Source: Rhizophagus clarus | Taxonomy: Eukaryota > Glomeromycota > Glomeromycetes > Glomerales > Glomeraceae | Direction: 5' to 3' | Length of the DNA stretch: 64,000 nt | NCBI GenBank assembly: GCA_015698045.1 | Contig: BLAL01000156.1 | Span: forward strand, 372,001-436,000 | Shown here: positions 21,120 to 31,762 of the stretch, piece after piece | Layout of the letters: the number at the start of each line of letters is the position of its first letter | Numbering within the stretch: the stretch's first letter is position 1 | The notes under the pieces: model-generated | Database searches by the model: none | The model's input: only the letters and a program-made list of their open reading frames with translations | Told to the model about the DNA's origin: nothing | Program-made: the position numbers and the translations under genes

Positions 21120-21939
21120 ATGGCAGTTTCTGTACAATCACCACAACCTGAACAACTTCCACAACCTATCGCGTAAAGCTCCTCTATGGAGTATTATTCT
21201 TCGCCCGCCGGAGCTGGTCCTCCGGAAAGAGGTGCAAAATACACAAAATTGCATTGGCCACTTCACAGAATAAACGAGCCCCTCAAAAGGGGACTACAAA
21301 TTAGTTGAAAATAACATGAAGTTTTACCCAATTAAGAATAATGGCCTTGTAGCACCTGGCTGTTCAGGTTTCGTACCTCTAAACAGCAGAAACAATGTTT
21401 GACTCAACAGTTACTAGGTCTGTTATTTTCTTTCGCCAGGGACAGTCCCTTCCCGATGGACTTGCTATCGTCACACTAAGAAAATGAAGAATAGGTTTCC
21501 TTTGGGCTTACAATATTCATGGCACTTTAATATCTTTCTCACTAGAAGCATGACGCCTCCAAAATATTCAAATATGATAAAAAATCTTGATTGGAAGCTA
21601 TGTAATATTAAGGCAGCTGAGATAAACTGATATCTGAAAACGACAATATCGATGGTTTGAAAAGCATTGAAATTCTTGGGGTATATTTCCTTATGGAATT
21701 GTGGTACGATCAGGCGAACAATTTTATGGATCGCCTTCAGGCAAATGAAATTTATACATGGATTTCTTTGCATAAACCTACTTTTCAAGACTTAATTTGT
21801 GATGAGGATCGTTCATTTTACGTGTTCTCGGCGCTCAACCAAATCTCTTACATTAGAAATTTATCGTGATGATATTTTACGTGAATTAGAAAATAGATTT
21901 ATGTGGAAAGAGTCAGATCCTAAAGTTAATATTGATTAG
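21120..21939 (+). pseudogene. Broken Tse2-like ADP-ribosyltransferase toxin-family gene
   Basis: Fragments in different plus-strand frames follow one another without gaps: 21120-21308 (interrupted by an in-frame TAA at 21174-21176), 21292-21402, 21398-21487, 21484-21630, 21621-21869 and about 21835-21939. Read in order they give a continuous protein-like signal with several frameshifts. The middle fragments carry features I associate with the Tse2 ADP-ribosyltransferase fold: a G-L-x-A-P block, an F-D pair, a P-D-G-L motif, and downstream H-x-N-I and M-T-P motifs. The GC content (21150-21480) is well above the surroundings. The locus cannot make a full product as it stands. Family assignment is tentative and rests on motif order only; that it is a decayed gene is firmer. 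Confidence 0.45.
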
Positions 21940-22730
21940 GTTTAATTCTTGTGCCAAAGATTCAATATTCTTTTGTACATGTAGGATTACCATACTGAGA
22001 AGAATTAACCTCTGAATTTGATTACTCCGCTTGAATGCTGTATGATCGTATTGAACTTTTTAGCCTTATCAAGACCTTTTTACGCTTAAAAAGTTAGCAA
22101 GTGAAGTATTTTAAAATGCCATCATATTGATTATAGTTTTTGCATTGAATAAAATGACTATGGATGTAATTTTATGTATCATAAAATATCCCCGATTTCT
22201 GTATTCTTTACTAAAAATGGCTATTTTCTTGAAATAGTATTTACATCATTTTATCATATTTTTGTAGTACTTAATAAGTAAACCATTTTGAAAGATTTTT
22301 TTTTTTCGAAACGCATTTATAGGTTTATTAGATTTTAATTGAATTATACATTGTTTATAAACCACCCGTCATCTAAAAGACCCCATAATGGCATTTAAAC
22401 AATTTGCATACACTTCGGCAGGGACGAGAGAAAGCCGCAGATTTCGGCAAAAGCAGATATTGAAATATTGTGTTACCTTATTAACCAATCAAATACTCAG
22501 AAATTTTTTTTTTTCTTGCCGTATAAAATTTGCAGATCGCAGAAAAAAGCAGATTTAGGGTTAAAATCACCGACAGAAATTCATCGTCCCTGTAGTCGTA
22601 CGATAATATACGAAATTTTTTTTTTTTTGGGTACCACTGTACCTGTTTTCAGTTTTTTGTTACACAAGATCCGAAGTGAAGTGTACAGATATAGAAACGC
22701 GCTCAAAATAATTTTTTTGTATCCGCGCAA
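21940..22730. other. Spacer upstream of the AAA-ATPase gene
   Basis: No coding frame of note. It contains an inverted pair CAGGGACGA (22419-22427) and TCGTCCCTG (22584-22592) bounding 174 bp with several GCAGAT words, possibly a short hAT-like MITE, and T-runs at 22505 and 22618. Confidence 0.4.
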
Positions 22731-25048
22731 ATGTCCTTTTCAAAAATTACCCAGATCTTCCATAAGACCGTTTTCCCAACTCACTTCGTTACTCTCCGAG
22801 TTCAACGCCTTTGGTCACCAAGATCTGATTTGCTTAATTTGTCCTTTTCAAGAACTCATTATGGTCTTGTGTATTGGGAGTTATACGAAGAAAATGAACG
22901 TTTGAAAAAAGAACGTTATGACAACAAATTCATAGCATCACAAAAAGCGAAACAACGTAAGAATTAGTGTGGCTCATAACTTACGAAAATCGTTCTAATC
23001 GATCATTACTTCTAGAACCGCCGTGGGAGCCTTCACCGAAAAAAACAAAGGATCATGACGCGTATGCGCATTTGCTTACCAAGAAATTTCATATCGGAGG
23101 CTAATTCTTTTTCGATACTATCATAGAGGAAACCGCTACTCTCTTTGCAGGGAAAAGCATACCCATTGGCTGGGCCACTTCGACGAAATTGTGAATAGAG
23201 GTTATACTTTTATTGACAAAACATCACTAATCGCTGAATTCGTTGAGTGCACTGCAGGTGTTTCTCTCGTCGTTCGGCCGAGACGATTTGGAAAAACCAC
23301 AAATCTCACAATGCTCAAAGAATTTTTTTCGATCCCCATCTATCCTGACAATGAGAAATACCGTCATGAACTGTTCAGAGATACAAAAATTACGGAGAGA
23401 TCATATCTACTCGATAGTCACTTTTGCAAGTATCCGGTTATCTTCCTATCTCTCAAGGTATGGCGTTATTTGCTTCTGTACACTGCAAACCGTTTTATTG
23501 ATCTGTTTATTTTTTACAATCCTTTTCCAGGGTTTCGATGGCTGTAATACTTGGTCGAAAATGGAAGCTTTATTGTGTCATGAGTTGGCATCACTTTATA
23601 ACAAGCACGACTATATTAATGATATTCTTAATGATTATGAGAAATTAAAATTTAATAAGATACGTTCTGGTGAACTCGAATATGCGGACAAAGTAAAATC
23701 TCTTGAAAATCTTTCCAAATACTTGAAAATCTACCACAGAAGAAGGTGTATTGTCCTAATTGACGAGTACGATCACCCCCTGGAAATTGCTTACCGATAT
23801 CAATATTACGAAGAAGCTTGTGGTTTTTTTTCTTCTTTATTTGGAGCGCTCCTCAAGGTAAACATATTACAGTTGTCTTCCGTAGGATCCATGCAAGTAT
23901 GAGCTAAAAATGTCGGATTGGTCAATGCAGGACAATGACGACAATTTGGAGAAAGCCCTCCTCGTTGGTGTGTCTCGCATTACTAAGTCGGGATATTTGT
24001 CGGGACTTAACAATTTGAGTGTGTTTCCAATGTATGTTGATAAATTTGCAACCCAATTTGGATTCACTGAGGATGAAATTTCTATTCTTCTTCAACATTA
24101 CGATAAGATGGAACGGTTGAATGAAGTCAAAGAATGGTATGATGGATACAGGGCCGGAAATGGAATTTATCTGTATAATCCATGGTCAATAAATCAATTT
24201 ATTGACACAAATACTTTGAAGGCACACTGGGTTGACACAGGTAAGCCTTGCATTGATTAGCTTCTGTTATAATTATCTTATAACGTGGTTTTCTGCAACA
24301 TACAGGAGGTACTAAAGCGATCAAGGATTTGCTTTGGAATTCAACTGAAGTTTTTAAAAAAAACACGACAATGTTACTCAAGGGACATGCGATCAAAATA
24401 GGGATTAAGGAAGACATTGACTATAATGTGCTAATTCAAAAATCAAATATAGACCAAGTATTTTGGAACTTACTCTACTATGCGGGTTACCTCACCAAAG
24501 ATGAAAATGATGATCTATGCATCCCAAACATGGAAGTTTCTATGGAATGGCAGGAATGGCTGACAAATTGCAATTCATTTGAACTGGATTCATTGCTAAG
24601 TTTGCTGTTGCAAGGTAAACTCTCAGAATTTAAGGAGTCATTCCATATATTTATTATGAATGCTCTTTCCTGTCATGATGTTCTGGTGGAATCCAATTAT
24701 CATCTCTTCATGCTTGGCATGTTTCATCAAGCATACTGCCGTGGTTATAAATTAATGTCAAATAGAGAAGCTGGTGAAGGACGATTTGACTTAAAAATTG
24801 AACCAACGGAAAAAGTGAATTTTAAGGTTGGAGTATATATGGAGTTTAAGGTACTACCGAAACGCGGTAAAGATGAGAAACCCCTGAATGAGAGACTTCA
24901 GAATAGTGCTAATGAAGCATTGGAACAAATAAAAAATAAACGCTACTTTTCTGGTCTTCCTAAATTTACCAAACAGTGTGTTATTTGCGGAGTTGCTTTT
25001 CAGGGTAAGAATGTATGTATAACGGGTGAGGTGCTGAATCAGTGGTAG
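22731..25048 (+). CDS. AAA-ATPase-like protein with C-terminal PD-(D/E)XK nuclease domain
   Basis: Exons 22731-22956, 23016-23061, 23151-23457, 23531-23857, 23931-24240 and 24306-25048 join in phase to about 652 aa. The ATPase core has DEIVNRGYTFIDKTSLIAEF, a Walker A of the RPRRFGKTT type (about residues 130-145) and a Walker B CIVLIDEYDHPLE. The AAA-ATPase_like/DUF1703 pairing is completed by ALLVGVSRITKSGYLSGLNN, NPWSINQF, and a C-terminal nuclease-like GEGRFDLKIEP...VYMEFKV, which fits the G-R-x-D...E-x-K core of PD-(D/E)XK. Such proteins are expanded in some fungi and related to Crinkler-type effector NTPases; function here is unknown. The first two exons and the start are the least certain: the 23062-23150 intron donor was chosen because it restores frame. 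Confidence 0.8.
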
Positions 25049-25229
25049 AATAAGTGATAGAATAGTATGCAATACAACAGAAAATAATGTTTAACTGCAG
25101 GCATTAATATAGAACCATTGCATAGAAGATGTATGTATTATCAATAAAACATTCAAAACATAATTTTTTATTGTGGCATAGGGAAATAAATTCTTTTTTG
25201 TATGCATATTTTAGTGTTTGCTTTATTGC

Positions 25230-25391
25230 ATGAACCATTATGTACTAAACTATAGTGGATTATTATTCAAGATTGGCAAACTTAATGCCATAATAGCAGA
25301 GCTAGAGAAGAATAATGCAGCTATCATTAAACTCTTAAGGTATGATATTGGGAAAATTCTTGCCGAGATTTTGACATATCATGCGCAGTAA
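25230..25391 (+). CDS. Short coiled-coil fragment (53 aa), possibly truncated gene
   Basis: An ATG frame with a heptad-like helix (KLNAIIAELEKNNAAIIKLL) ends at TAA 25389-25391. A strong donor GTAAGTATG overlaps the stop, so this may be a first exon whose partner is lost. Similar Lys/Glu-rich helical stretches are frequent in repetitive fungal proteins. No domain was recognised. Confidence 0.22.
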   Translation: MNHYVLNYSGLLFKIGKLNAIIAELEKNNAAIIKLLRYDIGKILAEILTYHAQ

Positions 25392-26260
25392 GTATGTTTT
25401 TCCTATAGTTTAACTAAACTGTATTATGTGATTGTGTATAACCACAGCCTATTTTTAAAAAGAATTATTTTTCTGATATGTTTTTTCACTTATCACAGTT
25501 CTGTATTACTAATAAAAAACATATCCCGTATAACAGGGTGTAATTAAAAAGAGAAAATAGAGCAATTAGAATCTATAATTTACAGATTCTCAAATAAATG
25601 GAAATTTTTATTATCCTGGTATTCAAATTATATGTATAAGGCTAATCACACATTAATCCATTTTTGAATAGGAATTAGTGATATATATTCCAAGATGTGT
25701 AATTACATTTGAAGATGCATTATATATGATTTCTGTTTTGCAAGAGATTTTAAAAATAAATGAAAATTTTGAGACATAGCATTACTCTATTAAGTTATCA
25801 TAAAACTATAATTTGTCAAATTTTCTTTTAAGTATTATTATTAAATACATCTCAAATTCAGGGAGATATTTGTTATTATTAGATAAGATCCAGGTCATTA
25901 TAATTGGATGAAAAAAATATAACTATAAAAATATAATTATGATAATAAAGTAATATAATTTTTATTATATTGGATTAAATTCTTATTTTTATGTAATAGA
26001 AATAAAATATAAAATAATCTTTTTATTTAGTATATAAATATACATTTATATAAAAGAATTTATATAATTAAAATATTTGTAATGTTTAAAATATCTGTAT
26101 AAATAAATTTAAATTGTATATTCTTATTTTTATTGGTCATGTTATCATATGATACAGTCAACTCTCTTTATAGTCATCTCTGTTATAATCACATTATCCT
26201 ATATAGTCAGTCACCTTAGTTGAGTGTTCCAAATTTTCATATATAAAATCTATTATTTAT
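25392..26260. other. Spacer with a solo Tigger/pogo-like terminus
   Basis: A+T-rich and gene-free. At 26153 a TA is followed by CAGTCAACTCTCTTTATAGT, which resembles Tigger/pogo (Tc1/mariner superfamily) terminal repeats. No matching far end was found, so only a remnant is claimed. Confidence 0.3.
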
Positions 26261-28995
26261 CCCTTAAACGGTTTTGCAGGCAAATTTGCCTGCAATTTAT
26301 TGAAAAAAAAATATCCGTCATATAAAACTTTTTCAATAAAAGCCAGATCATCATAAAATTTTTACAGCAATATTGAACAATAGTTAAACTATCAAAATGT
26401 ATAGTTAGATCATTGGCTGATCATAAAAATTAAACCAGTATTTAACCTATAAAAATGCTTACCAATACCTCGGAATTTTCTAATTTCGGCGTTCGAAGTT
26501 GTTTTCTTTTTCTCATGTTATTTTCCTTACTTTTGCTTAAATTTTTTTATTTTCACTATGGATACTAATGAGTATGATGAACAGAATTTGTTTGTTGTTG
26601 ATTTTTCACGGAATATTTATGATATTACTGGTGAACAAGATGATAATAGCGATAATGATGATAATTTTGAAGAAATTCGAAATGAAGAGAATTTTGGTGG
26701 AAATAGAGGTAGAGGTAGAGGTCAAAGACGAGGACAAGGTTGGGGTAGTGCAAGAAATAACAGTAGTGGAAGGGATAATAGAGAACAAACTGCACAACTC
26801 CCACCTCCACCTTTTTTTAACGCTTTTCAACATACAAAGCCTTTACACAAATTTACAGTAAACTTACCTAATGACTTTCTTTCACCATCACCTTATTTAA
26901 TTTTTTCTCTTTTCTTCTCTCTTGCGCAGATAGAGATAATTGTTAAAAATACAAATAAGTATGCATATGTAAAGGATGCAGGAGAAGGACGTCAATGGAA
27001 AGAATTAACAATAAAAGAGTTTAGAATTTGGTTGGCAATTCTAATATATGCAGGTGTATTTAAATTGCCCAGTATCCGGGATTATTGGAATAGAGATAAT
27101 AAATTTCCTGAACATAAAATTTCAACTTTTATGTCTTTAATTCGTTTTGAGCAGGTATTTTAATTTTTATGTTAATATTTTATTAAATTAATTAAAAGCT
27201 AATTAAACTGTTCATTAAATATGTTTAGATTAAGCGTTTTATACATATTTCAGATTGCACTGCTCCACTACCATTTTGGTATTCTAAAGTAAACCCTTTG
27301 GCAACTCATATCCAAACAGTTTCTAAATCAATTTGTGTACCATCATCAAACATCTCAGTTGATGAGATGATAGTTAGATTTTCTGGAAGAAGCATTCATA
27401 CTGTAAGAATTAAAAATAAACCCACCCCAGAGGGTTACAAAATTCTTTCTCTCTGTGATGCTGGTTACACATATTCTTTCATTTTTACATCCAGAGTTCA
27501 AAATCAACCTGAGGTTCAACAAGTAACAGAATTAAGTAAAGTGGGTAATGAAGTGTATCACCTTGCTTCTCAATTGCCAATTGAAAATAAATCATTTAAC
27601 ATTTACATGGACAATTATTTTTCTAGTATTAAGCTTTTTAAATATCTACGTGAAAAAAAAATTGGAGCATGTGGAACTGTTCGCAAAAATAGTGCTAACT
27701 TTCCACAAATTCTTAAAGTAGACAAAAAACTGGACTGGGATACACTTTCTGGGGTGGTTGTTGATAATGTGTTGGCTATTTTGTGGATGGATAATGGTCC
27801 AGTAACGATGCTTTCAACTATTCACCAAATTGATAATGGAAATGAAAATCGGATTGAGAGAATTCGGCGAAGACCACGAGAAACAAGTACTAATGCAGTT
27901 AAGGTTCGAGCAGTTTTTGGAACTGCAAGCAAAAAATCTCTACCCACTCCTGTTGTAATTGATGACTATAACCACTTTATGGGTGGAGTTGATATTGCTG
28001 ATCAGTTATGAGGATATTATGGTACTCAATTACCAGTACGAAGGACATGGATGCCATTGTTTTTCTGGTTGTTAGATACGGCACTAATTAACTCATACTT
28101 GATATTAAAAAAAATTAATGCAAATGTTAATCATCAAAAAGATTTTAGAATGCAATTAGCGTGGGATTTAATTAAAGAAGATTTAGAAGGAAATGAAAAA
28201 AAGCCACACACACGAAGTCAAGTTCATGAATTAGAAAAACAATTTAAGTTAATTCATGTTGATCCTAACAAAGAGCATCAATATGTTACGGCGAAATTTG
28301 AACTCCCTATAGAAAGGTTATCATCAGAGGGTCATTTTCCAGAATGGAGAGAAACAAGAAGTAGTTGTGTATGGTGTAAATATTTAGTAAAAAAAAACCA
28401 GGAAAAAGCATCAAAAAATCCTCCTCAATCACAGCTATATTGCATAAAATGCAATTTAGCTTTATGCTGTAATAAGGAAAGAAGAAATTGTTTTAGGGAT
28501 TATCATACTTATAGAGAAGATAGCAATTAAAATGAAGTTTTAGTTTTTTTAATTTAAAATTGTAATATGCACTTCGCACTTTTTTTATGAATTTTACGAA
28601 AATTGTTCTTTCTTTTAGTGTATATGTAGTTTCAAAATCTTATTTCTAAATCGTAAAAATTAACATAATAAAAGTTGTTACTCATAACTTAATTTACATT
28701 TTATTATTAAGGTTTGATATAGCTATAACCAAATCCCAATGAGTTCGCCAAGATTAAATACAAAATTTTTTTAAAAATCAGATTATCATTAAAATGCAAC
28801 GTTTTAATCAGCGGTTAATTTTAATTTTTCAGTACATAATCAGAAAATGATGGTCATTGCTATGTAATGTAATATTTAAACTATCTGGAAAAAAATTTTT
28901 ATGAGAGTAGCTTTATTCTTTGAAAAATTAGATGAGAGCCATAATTTCAGTAAAATTGCAGGCAAATTTGCCTGCAATGTCTTACCGTTTAAGGG
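26261..28995 (+). mobile_element. piggyBac-type DNA transposon (2.7 kb)
   Basis: Inverted termini CCCTTAAACGGT (26261-26272) and ACCGTTTAAGGG (28984-28995) enclose the transposase. Just inside each is the same 22-bp perfect palindrome, beginning TTGCAGGCAAA and completing its mirror (26274-26295; 28956-28977), at unequal distances from the tips. The flanks TTAT and ATAA extend the inversion rather than forming the TTAA direct repeat typical of piggyBac; a TTAA does occur 3 bp inside both ends. The ends and coding region together make the class secure; the exact tip is not. Confidence 0.85.
26558..28530 (+). pseudogene. piggyBac transposase with one nonsense codon
   Basis: Two exons (26558-27154 and 27229-28530) encode about 630 residues. 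The N-terminus is acidic with a GRGRGQRRGQGWG stretch. The DDE (DDE_Tnp_1_7) domain has SVDEMIVRFSGRS (first Asp), FNIYMDNYFSS (second Asp) and DDYNHFMGGVDIADQL (third). Directly after that the frame meets TGA (28009-28011) and then continues as GYYGTQLPVRRTWMPLFFW, where the family has a residue commonly encoded by CGA; a single C-to-T change would explain it. The C-terminal Cys-rich zinc ribbon (CVWCKYL, CIKCNLALCC, CFRDYH) is intact. Everything else is open, so the copy decayed recently or the base is polymorphic. Confidence 0.88.
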
Positions 28996-29814
28996 ATAAT
29001 CACAAATTACTTATAATCACTATTGCATCTTTTTTTAAAAATTATATATATATATAATTATAAAAAGATATTTATTAAAATAAACTGTTTTATAATCTAA
29101 TAATCAGATTTCAATGATCTTTAGCTTATTAAATTCATCTCATTGAAAAAAATCAGGTAGTAGTAATTAATGTTGTATACTGTAATAGTTATAACTGAAT
29201 TGGAAGGTTATAATGTAATATTGTAAAATTGTAACATTTTACTATAATTTTCCAATCAGTTGTAATTGGTATATTATTCATAATAATTGTAATTATTTTA
29301 TTAATAATATTATATATTGCAAATTTTGATATATCAATACCACAATTTTATTAATCTGAAATTGCAGATTATGTAATTGTAAGACTTATATTTTTTGTTA
29401 ATTTTATTTTTTACTTTTATAATAAGCTTAATTTTTCAGTTTACTAAATCCCTATAAAAAATTTTATTTATTATTCCTATAAAATTCCATAAAAATAAGC
29501 CTCTTTAAAGCAAGGAATTATTAAATATATTATATTTAGTATCATTTTTTTATTATTATTTTTTTATTTATTAATTTTTTTATATCAATTTAATTAATTT
29601 TTCTTTTTCATTTTTATAAAACCTTAAATAGAGCTTTATAATATCTATTATTTATAATCAAAAATCTGATTTTTTATTATCATTTTTTATTATTTAGTAA
29701 TTTACCAATTTACAACTTAATTATAATTTACGGTATAATTATATATTATAACTTTAATATGATATATTACAACTTTGAGCTATAATTATAAATCAGAGTT
29801 ACAACTCAAGTTGT

Positions 29815-30127
29815 AATTTAAAAGGATCCCAGACATTACTAAAATAACTCACATTTTTTTTTTACCCATTTTTCTCAAAATTAAGCCAATTTGCTCTTTT
29901 AGTTTTTTAAGGATATCTTGCCATCTATTTAACCAATTTCGATAAACATTTTTTTATTTTGTAGATCTCATTGAGAGCTACATTTTAAAAAAAAAATCAA
30001 CCAATTTGGATCACTGATTGACGAGAAAATTGCAAAAAGCATGTTTTTTAGCTTCTAAATTTCACATCAATTTGCTCTTTTTTATGATTATGAGTTGTAT
30101 CAGTAATGTCCGGGGTCCTAATTTAAA
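29815..30127. mobile_element. MITE with 8-bp target duplication, AGGATCCC end type
   Basis: The 297-bp element (29823-30119) has inverted ends: left AGGATCCCAGACATTACT and, read from the right, AGGACCCCGGACATTACT, with similarity continuing about 10 bp further. It is flanked by a perfect 8-bp direct repeat AATTTAAA (29815-29822 and 30120-30127). An 8-bp duplication is usual for hAT and P-type transposases. No coding capacity. Confidence 0.85.
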
Positions 30128-31576
30128 ATACTGTAATTAATACTTACATCAGACAACTTTAGTAGTAATTTTATAATGATTGGATTAATATTGATTAAGT
30201 AATTCAATTTTAAATATTAAAATCAGCATTCTATATACATAAAATTTGTGTAATATTTAATATTTTGACTTTATTTTAATTACAACAGAATCTAATAATT
30301 AGATTCTAATAATCTTAGATTCATTAGAATTATTTCATCAAAAGAAATCCAATAGTAATAATTATATAATAGCTGGATTAATATTAACTGAGCAATTTGA
30401 TTTTAAAGATCAAATTAGCATGCAAAATTTATGTAATATCAAGTATTTTAACTGTATTTTAATTATTACGAATTCTAATAATCAGATTTTAAAAAAACTC
30501 TTTTCTATTGCCATTATGATCATTTTTTTTTAAGAAAAATAAAATTTTATTTTTTATTTTTTGCAAAGTATCTATTAGAAAATTAATAATCCCTACCCTT
30601 CCTGTCTTTTTTACTATAATTTCAATATATTTTCTAATATATTTCTTTTTGTTTTTGTTCTTTTTTTCTAATTTTGATGCCTCTGGTTTTCTTCTGCTAG
30701 TTTTAGCTTTTACTTCCTCGTGTTTAGAGAAAAAAGCCTTTTTGCTTGTCTGTTAATAATATTCCTGAATGGTTACAAGTTTAATACTTACCTTAAATAA
30801 TGAAATTATAATGATATAACTTTAAAGTAATATATAAAAATAGTAAAGAAAATAAAATACTGATACTTTATCAAGATTAAAATTTAAAAAAAAATATAAA
30901 TAAGAATAAAAATTTCTTAAAAAATAAATAAAAAATTAATATTAAAATAATAAATATAAAAAATAAACAATTAAGTTATATAAAAGTTATAAATGAATAG
31001 TATAGTAATAATGAATATACTCAAGGATAATTATAAAAAGATTATAAATGAACTACTGATAAAAGAAGTTATATTAATAAAATTTGAAAAAAAAATGGAA
31101 AAAGAAGTATTAAAAGACTGTAACTAAAAAAAAAACCTTAAGTAATTATGATTGATAAAATAAATAATAGAATAAAAAAAATTATTATTATAGAAAATTT
31201 AATTAAATAATTAAAAATAAATAAAAAGGATTATATTTAACAGATTTAAAAGAAAAAAATAGAATAATAAAAATTTAATGAACTGAATATAAAATTTGAA
31301 TAGTTATTTAAGAAATAAGTAACAGAAAAAATTATTATATATCATAAATTACAATACTTTCTTATATATAATACTTTCTGAAAAAAATCATCATTTTCTT
31401 TTGATTTTATTATTTAAACAATTTAATTTTATTTAAATAATATATTAAAATATTTTTTTGAATATATTACAAGTTTTTAAAACTTTTTATTTATAATAAA
31501 AAATTTTATACATTTTTAAATATAGCATTGTGGAGTAAGAAACCACCCTATCAGTATAATAATTACTGTCATCATA

Positions 31577-31762
31577 ATTATAGATGCCACCCAAATTATT
31601 AAGTAAATCCAAAATTAATTTGTATATTTTAACAGTCATAATTCCCAAATCCCAAATGTACAAATTGCAAAATTTATATATGTAATTTGTAAAATAATTT
31701 GGATTTGTACATTTGGACTGCCATAATCTCAAATTATTTTGGATTTGAATGGCATCTATAAT
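31577..31762. mobile_element. Inverted-repeat MITE candidate (186 bp)
   Basis: Termini ATTATAGATGCCA and its complement TGGCATCTATAAT bound an A+T-rich interior that contains AAATCCAAA/TTTGGATTT arms. No clear target duplication was seen, so mobility is inferred only. Confidence 0.4.

Noticed and set aside
23016-23150. AAA-ATPase gene as a pseudogene because of the TAA after the HIGG-encoding codons
   Set aside because: A GT donor at 23062 and the acceptor at 23150 remove the stop and restore the expected DEIVNRGYTF frame, so an intact gene is more economical.
26606-26833. Minus-strand Ser/Thr/Ile-rich frames inside the piggyBac 5' exon
   Set aside because: Shadows of the GRGRGQ-encoding repeat; no splice or domain support.
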